Below are positions 1 to 10,964 of a DNA stretch of 64,000 nt, one piece after another. The notes beneath the pieces were generated by a model. It searched no databases and had not been told where the DNA came from. It saw only the letters and a list, made by a program, of their open reading frames with translations. The first letter of the stretch is position 1, and each line of letters begins with the position of its first letter. Source of the stretch: Dendrolimus kikuchii (taxonomy: Eukaryota > Arthropoda > Insecta > Lepidoptera > Lasiocampidae); assembly GCA_019925095.2 (NCBI GenBank), contig CM034392.1, positions 9,229,887-9,293,886 on the forward strand. The letters run 5' to 3'. The translations under genes were made by a program, and so were the position numbers.

Positions 1-115
1 CGGAAAAAAATCGTTTCCGAAATTTACCATACCAGGAATCGAACCCGAAGCCTCTGAGTTGCAGTGAGGTAGGCCGGCAAAGTCTTAACCCGTTCAACCA
101 CTGAGATCGCCGACA
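1..115 (-). repeat. tRNA-derived SINE head
   Basis: Read on the minus strand, this stretch has a perfect internal B-box-like motif (GGTTCGATTCC) preceded by an A-box-like CTCAGTGGTTGAACGGG. These are the two internal polymerase III promoter boxes of a tRNA-derived SINE. It does not fold as a complete tRNA gene with sensible acceptor-stem pairing, and it runs off the window edge. Bases 116-730 downstream are AT-rich and I recognise nothing in them. Confidence 0.55.
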
Positions 116-2190
116 TATATATTCTATACCCATTCGATACTAGTTGTGCTCACCACTTCGTTCGCCCTAAAGCCCAATTCTACTTTTACCATCTCGTCAA
201 AATCGCTGGACACTATCGTCTTAATTGTAGGTTTGCCTAATTTCGGTATTCTGTTAATTCCAACGGCGAGCCCGTCACACCTCACTCTTGGTCTTATTCG
301 TATGAAGTTAGAGTAAGTTTGAACGCATTTTCTTAAATAAGTAGTCAAATTAATTTTTCAAATCAAATATCAGAGTTCTAAAAACAGAAAAAAATCTATG
401 TTTAGTTCTCTTATCTCTGGTTAGATATCTTAATTTAGTTCTATCTGTAGTGACTTGTTAATAGCGTACTATCACTAATGTATTGTTACGACTCTGGTCC
501 CGACAAAAACAAATTTACGCCTGCATAGCAGTAAAAACACATTTTATTACCTTTCGGCATTTGGACTTATTTTGTTTACTTTGTGTTTAAATTTTGTGAT
601 TAGAAAACAGCTCATTATTGTATTGTAATCTTTTACGGCCTATTGTTGTATTGTGATCATTAGCCAGGTGTTCCGATTTAAAGCACAATCTAATTCTAGG
701 AAATTCAGACACGCGGCCGGACGGACATATTGCACCTGTGCAGTATAAAGCAATGGCCCCATGGAGGGACGAGGCAGTCGAGCGATAACCAGGAGCGAAG
801 CAAGACGTGTGTAGGTACTACAATCGGGAAACTTTTAGTTATGGACTTTGCGCATTTTTATGGAATTACGACCTTCTGCATTACGTTTGGACTTGTTATG
901 TTCGGTTATATTTGTACCTGTGTTATACGTGTTTATATAATTCTAATAAACTCTATAGGAATTCTAACGGCATTTTAAATCGAGTCTCGCGACTCGTAAT
1001 AATATTATTTTTATAATGAAAATAGCTGATAGTGATAGAAAATGGCGAGTGAAACTATGTTTTTCTTAATATTTTCTTAAGTTTTCGCGACTTGTATACA
1101 TAATAAAACTACGTTTTAACGGTTTTAAGCGCGGTAATTTTATTTGATTTTCTTAATTAAAATTAAAATAAATTTATTAACTAACAACTTTACGTCTTAC
1201 TACTTATTAGGTCGCAATAGAGGTAACTTATGCTAAAAAGAAGACAATCTTTTATATTAGTTATTTAGTGTACAACTAATTTGTTTATGACTAATTTGTA
1301 TATTATCTATGTTACATTCGAGAGCGGGATGCGTGCGAAGTAAAAGCCAGTTATTAGCACACTGAAGTGAGGCGTTTATTACAAAACAATCTACTTTCTC
1401 TACTTACTAATTATTAATACTTAATAAACTATACTAGGTGAATCATAGACAACTTCAGTAACTAGGGATACGCGACGCGTATGTAACAATAGTCGCCCAA
1501 AAATTGTAAAATAAAATAAAATTTGCCTTTGTATGATTTTGCGGTAAATGAAATAAATAATTTTATGTTTTGACAATTCTATATTAAGTTCCATAGAAGG
1601 TCAATTTTCTTCGAAAATCAATACTGATATCACTCGATCCATTTCAGTCTTTTAGTTTTGAAGAAGCAACCAAAGTGGTTCATGTAAACATAAAATTCAT
1701 TCATTGAATTCGTATTCCTTCCGTACCGCATCCTTCAACCAAATTGATTCAATTAGGTTGAACCGTGTAATATTCGTTTAAGGTAGAATAATGGATAGAA
1801 GATATAGAAACCCGACCATGGAAGAAGAATAGTATTATTTTTCCATGACCCGACAAAAGGGACATCTGTATGATTCGTAAACATAGGGTCTACATTTGGT
1901 AACTTGATGAAACGAGTTGTCCCCAACAGAGATAGATGTCACCAGCGCTTTGAAGTTTGTGACGCCATCTATCGTCGACGTTACGAACTAACAAACTTGG
2001 AGGGATGTAGACCTGAAGGAATGAAAGCTGAAAAGGGTACAGATGCGCGTTGGAAATTATTTGGAAGAAACATATCAGTCACTTGAACTTGTTAATCTTG
2101 TAAAGATGTCAGCATTTTTCAAACAAGTTTGTGACGGCTTTAAACGTGTTTTAATGTAATTTTTCATTTTAATCTTAAGTTAAAAGATAA
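116..2190. other. Anonymous AT-rich stretch
   Basis: No gene is recognised. An 82-codon plus-strand frame at 730-978 looks like nothing I know and has no supporting context. Around 1,655-1,775 there is a small palindromic motif built on a sequence resembling AACCAAAGTG and its inverse (TTGGTTGA-like). It recurs near 26,325-26,420 and 58,490-58,615, so it may be a small MITE. Nothing else is supported. Confidence 0.5.
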
Positions 2191-2194
2191 TTTA

Positions 2195-2433
2195 AATTAT
2201 CCTACTTCCTACTAATATCATAAACACGAAAGTTTGTAAGAATGTAAGGATGTATGTTTGTTACTCTTTCACGCAAAAACTACTGAATTTTGGCGAAACT
2301 TTACAATAATATAGCTATCTATATACACATCAGAATAACACATAGGCTATAATTTATAAAGATATAGTGTGTATTATCTAAAATATAACGATTTTCCATC
2401 ACCACGCTGGCGAAACCGCGGCGCGCAGCTAGT
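2195..2433. repeat. Ubiquitous lepidopteran RTE-like 3' repeat
   Basis: Starts with a CTACTAATATCATAAA-type motif, continues with a 'GTTACTCTTTCACGCAAAAACT' type core, and ends in a GC-rich 'GCGAAACCGCGG...AGCTAGTA' motif. This arrangement is characteristic of a very abundant lepidopteran repeat, usually treated as an RTE-type or Helitron-associated tail. A related copy in the opposite orientation lies at about 35,655-35,885. Family assignment is from memory of the motif, not from a search. Confidence 0.5.
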
Positions 2434-2905
2434 ATCTTCTAATCGTAAAAATTAAAAAAAAAAAATCGGACTTTTTCGGAAGCCTAGCCAGTTTATTTAG
2501 CAATTTTATCAACCAAATGTTTTAACACTAACAGTTACTATCGCCGTAATTTAAATAAAAAGGCAATTCATTTCAAAATAAAACTCGACGCTTTATATAT
2601 GGCATATCTATTAATACTTTAATATCAGAATTTAAAAAAAATATTATTAAGCGACTTTTTGTATACTACTTCTAAAAGTTATCGCGAAGAAATCGGAATG
2701 AGACTGCAAATTGTACTTTAACTACAGTTTTCCTAAACCCTAAAGAGTAGCTAGCTCGATTTAAATTATGTACACAAAAACTTAAATAGGCGTTATATAA
2801 TTAATTAGGTATATCGCGAGAGAAACTGTGGGCAAAAGCTAGTACACACATAAACCTTCTTTGAAAAATTTACTAACTGTAGTGAAAACCGTTTAAACAT
2901 CCGTT
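2434..2905. other. Anonymous AT-rich stretch
   Basis: No open frame or repeat could be supported, apart from an isolated GTGGGCAAAAGCTAGTA motif near 2,828-2,845 that matches the tail of the repeat just upstream. Confidence 0.4.
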
Positions 2906-2909
2906 GTGT

Positions 2910-3140
2910 AGTTTAGGAGTTCTCTTCTAGCGATAAGGCCGCCTTTTGTTTTTCCAAATCAAGAAGTAGGTATTATAATTATACATACATACCTACATAC
3001 ATAGCTTCACGCCAGTTCCCTTGCGGGGTAGGCACGAACAACAGAGCGTCATTCAGGCTTAGTTTTATAATTATACATTTTTTCCATTATTTGTTTGGGG
3101 AATAATAAAGTGTTACCTATCTATCTGTCTATATTCTATT
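2910..3140 (+). mobile_element. LINE 3'-end repeat (GCGATAAGGCCGCC family) with a nested insertion
   Basis: The motif AGCGATAAGGCCGCCTTTTG begins the copy. An AATAAAGTG motif followed by CTATCTATCTGTCTA closes it near 3,135. The same 3' end follows a recognisable LINE ORF2 tail at 47,391-48,010, so this is a 5'-truncated tail of that non-LTR family. It is split by a 79-bp insertion at 2,987-3,065, flanked by a 13-bp duplication (TATAATTATACAT). Confidence 0.55.
2987..3065. mobile_element. Short retroposon fragment with 13-bp target duplication
   Basis: Flanked by identical 13-mers TATAATTATACAT at 2,974-2,986 and 3,066-3,078. The insert carries a 'TTCCCTTGCGGGGTAGGCA' type motif that recurs in a related form at about 35,450-35,480 (TTCCCATGGGGGTAGGCAG). 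That motif belongs to a widespread lepidopteran repeat. The duplication is seen directly; the family call is from memory. Confidence 0.5.
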
Positions 3141-3594
3141 CTATATTTTAAATTCATCTCTAACATAGCAGCCTACTCAGTACCCTTTCCAAACTCTCAT
3201 CATCCACCGCAAACTATAAAAAGACGGAAACCCTCGACCCATCCAATATGCATGTAAAGTGAAATGTAATGACATTTACATAAAATTTTATTTTTAACGC
3301 AGGGGCGGATTGCCCCTTTAAGGGTAAAAGAGAGAGTTGAGGGTTATACGGCTGATTTGGGTCAATGTCGTTTCACATTCAACTTGTGACGAAGGCCGTA
3401 GTTGGCAACGCAATACACTATCTAAACTATTTATTGATTTATTTTATTTGAAAATAGGATGGACAATATTTTAAAAATATTAAATTTCATAATTAATTTG
3501 GCTTTCATAACAAAGTCTAAAATATATGCAACCTCGTCAGGGCTCACGCCATAAATATGTACATTATATTTATAAAATTAACATCTTTTATGAT

Positions 3595-3870
3595 CTCCAA
3601 CTACTTTACTTTTATAATACAACAAAATAATGTTTCTATTGCGTAAATAACAATTATCACTCTTGAAATTAACACTAATTACGTTATAATTCAGAGCGGT
3701 TCGTCGAATACTTGGTGCGCTGGCTACCGTTCCCAAGGAAAGGTTATATTTCTTCCTTTTACGGCCAACCTCGCTTCCATAGACACGACGCTCCGCTAGA
3801 GTGACATTGACAACATATCACTCTTGACAATGACATTGTAATAATTCGTCCACAGAGTACATTGTATTTA
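3595..3870 (+). repeat. Unclassified dispersed repeat, copy 1
   Basis: This ~275-bp stretch matches 57,515-57,795 in the same orientation. The two copies share a nearly identical run around ATTGCGTAAATAACAATTAT, then a diverged middle (TTCGTCGAA, GCGCTGG), then CTAGAGTGACA and TGACAACAT. No coding potential is evident in either copy. I do not recognise the family. The evenly conserved blocks suggest a mobile element rather than a segmental duplication. Confidence 0.6.
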
Positions 3871-4060
3871 TAAAGAGATTCGTCTTCATAGTTTAAAATA
3901 TACATATTTAGGGCAGCGTTTTAGCGCCGCCATTCGACATGAAAATGCGGCCAGCGTTTTAGAAACGTTCTCCCATCTGACGGCGATTTGGGACTCATAT
4001 ATTATATGTAAGTTTTATTATTATATTTTTTTACGTTTAATTTTTATGTATAGTATAGTA

Positions 4061-4373
4061 TTTTTTTTTTTTATTGCAGGAGATCAGCAGACAGGCAGAC
4101 GGCCCACTTGATGGAAAGCGGTTACCATCGCCTATGGACATTTGCAACACCAAAGACGCTACAAATGCGCTGCTGCTCTCTTAAGGGAGACTGGATCCTG
4201 GTCACTAATGCCGGAACACAACTCAAGGTTGTTATGGCGACATACTTTAGACCAGGGGTGGTAGCCATCCAGTCGGGCAAATGCCCTACCACCTGGCTGT
4301 GGGTTGTTTTGTCGCCTCTTACGACAGGCCGCCCGGCCGCAGGAAATTATATTCTTTCTCCGTTCCTGCACGG
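4061..4373 (-). mobile_element. Retroposon A (short non-LTR/SINE-like), near full-length copy
   Basis: On the minus strand it runs from a CCGTGCAGGAACGGAG head to GCCTGTCTGCTGATCTCC and then a CAATAAAA poly(A) tail (T-run at 4,061-4,072). It is the fullest copy of a family found about a dozen times in this window: 23,563 (-), 28,722 (-), 29,212 (-), 29,293 (-), 34,477 (+), 37,678 (+), 54,106 (-), 58,173 (-), 62,757 (+), and diverged pieces at 16,848 (-) and 50,242 (+). The A-rich 3' end and the 5' truncations indicate spread by retrotransposition. It may be the 3' end of a LINE rather than a true SINE. Open frames within it are not genes. Confidence 0.7.
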
Positions 4374-4569
4374 ATGAAGATATTGATATGAAGTATATTT
4401 TTAGTGTATAATTTTATTTTGATTAGTTTAATTTTAGTAATACAAAAGTGTGTAACAATAATTGTTGATAAAAAAACAACAAAAAATTATTATAAACTAG
4501 TATAATGAAGAAATCTTCACTTACAGATATTGTATTCTACCTATAATCCCTTGAAACTGAGAAGATTAG

Positions 4570-4765
4570 TATAATACTTAGTCGAGGTCATCGAATTCAA
4601 TGGGTAAGGTTTCCAGAAGACTGGCTACGTTACCTCGCTGAATCGCCATACTGATCTGTGGTCCAAGGTAGGAACCAGCCCTGTGATCACCCCTGGAGTC
4701 AATTAGTCGTTTTGATAGATCGCTGTAGAGGCTCATGACCTCAAAACCAACGGTTCAAACGTTAC
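4570..4765 (-). pseudogene. Coding relic of unknown family, copy 1
   Basis: The minus strand reads through a peptide including SKRLIDSRGD, GSYLGPQIS and MAIQRGNVASLL. A second relic at 9,862-9,950, also minus strand, encodes QISMAIQRGNEASLL. Conservation at the peptide level between two dispersed loci implies descent from a multicopy coding element or gene family. I do not recognise the protein. No start codon, intact frame or partner domain is visible in either copy. Confidence 0.45.
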
Positions 4766-4980
4766 AACAGCAAACGGCACTTGCTAAAATACTTCAATAA
4801 AAAATTGTTTATACTAAAAATGTCTCAAACAACCTGCGATCAAGGTGTTGCAGCAATTTAAAGGTAGGTATTATTATTCTATTAATGAGGATCAGACTAG
4901 ACTACCTTACTTAGTAAGAGAGCTTTTAAAAGCAATTATTTTCTTTCCTTACTTTACAATACAACAATAATAGAATACTT

Positions 4981-5184
4981 TTATAACGAGGAGATATCTA
5001 CAGACCACCCACCGCCCGGGGATCGCGGTAAGACTCGGCGGTTTACTCCCGGAATACCCATGAAAGCTCTTTGCCGTTCGTCTTTTGCCTTTTGCCATGG
5101 TTGCTGGGAAACGGCGTGGCCAACACCGCGAATCCTAGCAGGTCGCGACCCGAAGGCCTCTTCCATTCTTCTGTCGCTAAGCAC
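4981..5184 (-). other. GC-rich 67-codon frame, probable retroelement relic
   Basis: The patch is markedly more GC-rich than its surroundings. On the minus strand it encodes a 67-residue frame with an arginine-rich middle (EEAFGSRPARIRG) and a proline/glycine-rich end. The composition contrast suggests a fragment of a GC-rich LINE, as elsewhere in the window. I cannot assign a family or function, and nothing indicates an active gene. The following 5,192-5,735 is AT-rich with nothing recognised. Confidence 0.3.
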
Positions 5185-5739
5185 GAGATGTATAAGAAAA
5201 ATTTACACTAACATACCTTAAAATAAATATAAGTTCGATGTGATAAAAACGTGATTTTATATCTATGTGCCAGTGTGGAGTTTTGATAAATATTCAAGTA
5301 TTGAAGCAAAAACCGCAACCGTATAATACTCCAAACTACACTCCACTCCACTCCAGCCTCAGGAAAAAATGTAGATTTTTGATCTTTGAGGTAGATGTTG
5401 GAGCAACTCGAATAGTAATAATTGTTAACTAAACAACTACCAATCCTGAAATTCATATAAAACTATGCGTTGTTTTTTAAAAATCATGCACAGTAAATCA
5501 TCACTCGTCCAGTTTCCCCAAAAAATATTTTGAATCTTTAATTAATTAGATACTATAACAGTTGCCAAATAATTTTTCCCTGCTATTTAGCACATCTCTA
5601 ATAACGTCAGTCGAATAATTTTATTACAGGCTGGTCACGTTCCGGCGTTTTGATTAAATTATTTTATCATCGACGTCCGTCGCTTTTGTTCGTGATATTT
5701 ATTTGTCATACTTTATCACGACTCCATGTAATGATAATA

Positions 5740-6757
5740 TCGTGTTCCTATGGCCCGTGGGTTCGGAGGTTAAATGTCAGGAATATTATGCCCGGCGAAT
5801 TAAAGCAATCCTCCTCTCTGATCCCTCTCCAGGGATAGCGAACCAATGGCACGCGATACAATACTTTGGGCATGCCACCGATTAGAAACTTCAATATGAA
5901 GTATATTACCAACGAACGCGAGTGAACCTACGTTCAGCCAGTGCCGTAAATAGCTTTTTATGCGCCCTATGCAAGCTTCTATAACTGCACCCTTGTTTTT
6001 TTTTAGATATTATAGGTACCCTAGTTAGAGCAATGCTATGTATAGGCCTACTTTATTTCATTAATGGTGATAAAATAACGCACAAGGACCTTGGTGTTGT
6101 TGGACCAATTATCTAATATTTGGGAAGAAAAATCTATTTTTTTAAGATTTAGAACACATGATGTTTTGTCTAATTTAACAAACATTTTTGATGATACTGG
6201 CATGTAGATTTGTACATATGTGTTGGAATCGATCACTAGGGGCGCAGCGGGAACTTATCAGAAGCAAACCGAAAAAATAATAATCCTGCCTGGTCTGGCT
6301 ATTCTTGCGCCCCCAGAGTCTACGCCCTGTGCCTCGGTACCTGTGGCACCGCCCTATTTACGGCATTGCGTTCAGGTTACATGAAGAAGCTGTTACAGAG
6401 AGTCGCTGTATACGGGGAAAGTAGCGGACCTTCTCCTCTGCTGATGAAGTGGTGCATTCTGCCACCGCGGTAAGCCAAGTCTGCACACGAGAGTGTCACG
6501 GTGCAGTACCATGGTTCTAGAATCCATGCCGTTCCAGCAAGTGTCGATAGGGGCGCAGGTTTAGGTTAAGTGGGTAATTTCGTTAGCGGTCCCTGCATGA
6601 ATGCCTTGCCTTTTGGCGGGGCATACGTCCGGGGACCGGTCCACGAGGGTCCCACACATACTCCAATACTAACTCAAGCGCTGTATTTTGGCCATCCCCC
6701 ATTATGGCCCGAGTATATTGTCCAGAGACATTCCCCCTGCGTAATAAAAAAAAAACT
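5740..6757 (+). mobile_element. LINE 3' region with poly(A), interrupted by a hAT-type MITE
   Basis: The right part (6,369-6,757) has the features of a LINE 3' untranslated region: a GC-rich tract with GGCGGGGCATACGTCCGGG and CGGTCCACGAGGGTCCCA, then CCAGAGACATTCCCCCTGCG and an A-rich end. Removing 5,939-6,368 joins GAACCTACGTTCAG to GGTTACATGAAG, consistent with one host sequence split by the MITE. No intact reading frame remains. The left boundary (about 5,740) is approximate. Confidence 0.5.
5939..6368. mobile_element. Non-autonomous hAT-type transposon (MITE) with 8-bp target duplication
   Basis: The ends are CAGTGCCGTAAATAG on the left and CTATTTACGGCATTG on the right, an imperfect 15-bp terminal inverted repeat with one mismatch. 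CAGTG-type ends are typical of hAT elements. The element is flanked by CGTTCAGC (5,931-5,938) and CGTTCAGG (6,369-6,376), an 8-bp duplication with one mismatch; 8 bp is the hAT hallmark. At 430 bp it cannot encode a transposase. The one short minus-strand frame inside (6,048-6,236) shows no transposase motif. It sits in older LINE sequence. Confidence 0.8.
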
Positions 6758-6759
6758 GT

Positions 6760-9700
6760 ATGACGAAGCTGACTCTAGCTATTTTACCCATATTTTCATC
6801 TGCCTAAACCTGGGAATCGTCATTTTCAGACATGAATAACATTAAAGACTCGCTTAGAAACCGTTTGACAGAGCTCCAGTTCAGAATGCGTTCTAATTCA
6901 AGTAACATCCTACAATCGTTAATATAAGTTATTTGTTATCTAATCTGCAACAACAGAAGTCACATTAATGTACTTTATTTGTATTACGCGTATAACTGAA
7001 ACAATTATTATTATAAATTGCATTTTTTATAGTAAATAAAGAGTTTTGAGTTGATAGTATTTGGTATTATTACTTTCACAATAATCACGAAGTCAAATTT
7101 ATTTGACAGTACATCTATGGCCTCATTAAACAATTCTTTAGAAAAAACGGCACGTTGATAAACTAAGGTTCGCTACCCTTGCTCTATTGCACCCCTCTAT
7201 TCGATCCACTATCCCACTCTTCACCTCCTCCTTCCTATACTATCCTAAAGGCTGGCAATACATGGCTTCGTTCCTGACGTTGCAAACGTCTAAGAGCAAC
7301 GATAACCACTTTGCTTGAACTGGGTCATCTACATGTTTGGCAGCTTCGCAATAAATAAACAAAATGCACAAGATTGAAGCAAAACGCCGCAGCATTTTCA
7401 AACAATATCTTTTGTTAATAACAATTGCTTTTTATTTCTCGGCATTTCTTAACAAGCTAAGAATATTTCGTGATATGTGCTTCTTTATCTAAATGCTATA
7501 TATAGCCTGGAAAGAGAACAAGTGCCTAAGAAGGTCTAACTGATCAGCAGAAAACAATGTTGGTAATTAAATTTGATAATTTCAGATTTGAATTTTCAAA
7601 ATTTAATGATAAAAAAATTAATTTAATTTAATAAATGATATAAATTTTCATACAACTCAGGGCGTTGAAAGCTTTAAAACTATTTATACGCCAAAATAGT
7701 TTCAGTACTTATTTTATATTAAAATACTACAGTATTTAACTTTGTTATCTTTAACACTTAAAATTACTCTCGAAAAAAATCCTCAGGATTTCCGAGATGA
7801 CAAATACCACAGGCTATCTATGTTATGTGAAAACCAAATAAGCAGACATATAGATAGACATATAAATAGACAAAATTTGTACAGATACGGCATTTTTACA
7901 ATTTTTAATGTCCTGAATTCCCCGTAAACATGTATAGACCTAGATACCTTTTTCAAATAATCAAAACTCCAATCGTCATATGATACGTTTGTAGAACAAA
8001 TCAAATATTTGAAAATCGAATACCTCCACACATACACACATATGTGTAGTTATGGTTGTGGGTACTTACGCTCATTTTCCACTGAAGTCACGGCTTCTGC
8101 CAGTCATCTACTGTTATGTCACAACACCGTCATAAAATATTATCCACAATCTTCACTTTAATACACATCCTTCCGAATCACAAACTGACACGAAGCTGAC
8201 ACAACAGTAACTGAACATTGCACCAAAACCGACCGAAAACTGAACAAAATCAACAAACACACACATCCATAAAAGTACCGATTGTTAATACGAATTATTG
8301 TGCGAAAAGTATGTTTAAAGAGGATATGAATATCCTAAGATTAAACGCTGTGCACGGGTCCAAAAACTTGGATTTTGAGGTTATCTTTCGGATCGGTAAA
8401 TGAAGGCCACGTTAAAAGAAAACTGCTCGGCCTAAAGTTCAAAGTTGCTCAAAAATTTAAGTATGTGTGCAAAGCTCAGTGTTGTGTGAAAATTCCCGTA
8501 TGTATCGTTACTGTGTTTGATTGTGTGCGTTAGGGGGTGAATGTATTTTATGACTGTGTGCGTGAGGACGTCTATACAGGATAACTGAGTTTTCACGTTT
8601 TATCTTAGGATAAAGTGCATAAGACTAGGGTTATGGGGGCACTTATAAAATATAAAGTTATAAATAGTACAAATATATTGGACATGGAAACACTTTTTTC
8701 GCACCCCGATACCTGAGGACATTTATTTTGGTAATATATAACAATATTACCTCATTATGTAACATGGCACTAAAATCACCTCCTGGTAGTACTCGAATTA
8801 TTTGACACATTGCCACGGAACACTGGTTATACTAACCTTAGCAACTTTAAGTTCCAAATGAATCAATTTGACGAATAAAATATTTTATTTTTACAGATTA
8901 AAAATTAGGCGACTAACTTATAATTCTACTCAATTATAATTACTTATATTGATTCATATCTCTCCCTTTAATAATTATTGAGATAATTAGGTATAACATA
9001 GGCAGACAAACACTGAAATCGTAATAGTTATTTATGATACTAGTGCGGTAAGTTGGTAAAAAGTAGACGAATGTAAGCCCGAGTCGAAGTCGAAGGTTTA
9101 CCATACTCAAAAGTTTGTGAAAAGTAACAACTGCAAGTGCACAACGTTTTTCAACACATCTGTGAATGAAAAAGTAGAATAGGTAATGAAACAAATTTGC
9201 AAAAGGTGCCACGTGTGCGTAATCAATATTAGAACTACATCTTTCGTGCCATTTGCTCTATAGTATTAACGCGAGACAAATGTATTGATCAAAAGCGCTT
9301 CTAAAGAGGTTCGATTAATCAGCTTATTTATTTTCATAATGTGAAACTTCTTAGTAGAATTCTTATATATCTTTTTAGCTAAGTACGTATTTTAAGTAAG
9401 TAAGTAAGAGTACCTATTTTATAGCACGTTCCATTATATGGTGCGTGGTTTTTTTTTTAACAATATATACAGACTTCGTAAATGTATATTTTGAGCAAAT
9501 GTCTGAAAAAGGTTATTTATAAGGTATTAAAACTTTAAAAACAGTTATTAGTTTTTAAAATAGAAATCGGTAGTACATCATTCTTGACGTGATAGTACTA
9601 TTGTTTTTTTTTTGTTGTAGAATTAAGAGATATATGATCAATAGTCAAATTACAAAGGTAAATACAGACAAGCATCTATGGGAATAGATGACAAAAAATA

Positions 9701-9860
9701 ATAATTGAAAATAAATAAGATAAAGAATAAAGTTTGTAAATATAAGTATTATATAATGTCAATAATATGTAATTTAATCATTTGTAACATCAATTATTTT
9801 AATTTGAATGCAATGCAAAAAAACTTTACTTATTTGTATTGTATTCTACTCATAGTCTCT
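6760..9860. other. Mostly anonymous AT-rich DNA
   Basis: About 3 kb with no supported gene. At 7,195-7,365 there is a diverged LINE-type 3' tail (GTTGCAAACGTCTAAGAGC...GGCAGCTTCGCAATAAATAA), related to the tails at 27,590-27,690 and 61,980-62,110. Short frames at 7,742, 7,783, 8,218 and 8,940 show no recognisable motifs and lie in low-complexity AT sequence. Confidence 0.5.
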
Positions 9861-9861
9861 A

Positions 9862-9950
9862 GAATACTGAGCCCAGATCACCGTCTTCTATGGGTAAGGT
9901 GCCCAGAAGGCTGGCTTCGTTTCCTCGCTGGATCGCCATACTGATTTGAA
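9862..9950 (-). pseudogene. Coding relic of unknown family, copy 2
   Basis: The minus strand encodes QISMAIQRGNEASLLGTLP, closely matching the relic at 4,570-4,765. Only about 30 codons are left. The two copies share DNA such as GATCGCCATACTGAT and GGGTAAGGT. Function unknown. Confidence 0.4.
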
Positions 9951-10790
9951 GTTTGTTGTATGTTTTATGTTTATTCCATCTTTTTACATTTTAAGATTTT
10001 ATATTGCATAAAATGTACGTCTTAGAAGTAATAAGTAGGTATATACAGTGCAGGTATACCAACGCATTTTATATGTGCCGATATTCAAGACACTTTAGAA
10101 GTCAAATAAACACATTATGCTGTTTTATATCCCGCAAAATTTGAAAGATTCACAATGTTCTAGAAATATTCCGAAAGTTAGACAATACGTGTGACAATGA
10201 CAAATCGTGATTATCTCGGTAAACTTTTAAGAAATAAATGTGAAAATGAAATATCATGTGTATACTGAACTACAGACAGATCGATCGCGTCCCTTCAGGG
10301 TTGCTCGTACTACGTTAACTCGATTTACGCTCACTGAAATATTCTCTCGAGTGATTGTTAGAAATGTGATATATCACTAGTTTTTATTTATTGGTTCTAA
10401 AACAAATGGTAGCCATCATAAATGCGCATGTAGGAGTCAATTAAATACGCACACATATGAAAATTGATTCATTTCCGTCAATTTACTTTAACCTAAAATG
10501 TACTTTATCATTATATATTAGAGTTGAAATTACGATTATAGCGTGTGTAATGCAACTATTTGATAAAGGATAAGTGTAAATATTAAGAGCGAGAAGGAAT
10601 ATAACATAATGCGATGAAATAGAAAGAAACAGCGAATTATAAAATATTATTCTGTCGGTATGTGTAGATAGCGCTCTGTTATACAATGATTAGGCGCAAA
10701 ACGTGACGTTACTTAACTTCCATTATTCGCTGCTTTGCGCGTTTGGACTAATTAATTTAGAAAGCTACTTTTATGTTTTGACATGGTAGA
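9950..10790. other. Anonymous AT-rich stretch
   Basis: No gene, RNA or repeat supported. The 67-codon minus-strand frame at 10,483-10,686 is hydrophobic, low-complexity and without support. Confidence 0.5.
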
Positions 10791-10799
10791 CCAATGCTG

Positions 10800-10960
10800 G
10801 AATCGTCCTATCTTGATTAGAGTCGGCTCGATCGATGTGATATCACGCTCTCACAGAATATCGACGTGGAACGGTTAGCCTTGAATTAAATGTGTTTCAG
10901 GCGATGAGTGAGAGTTCCGATGGCATGGTTCTATCTCCCCATCCCATCTTGGTGGAAATA
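10800..10960. repeat. Repeat B fragment (lepidopteran LINE 3' region)
   Basis: Contains GGCTCGATCGATGTGATATC, CACAGAATATCGACGTGGAA and CGGTTAGCC, then GATGAGTGAG. This matches 26,700-26,800 in the same order and orientation. It is a known type of lepidopteran non-LTR 3' sequence by memory of the motif. Only a fragment is present, with no coding capacity. Confidence 0.5.
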
Positions 10961-10964
10961 CCAT

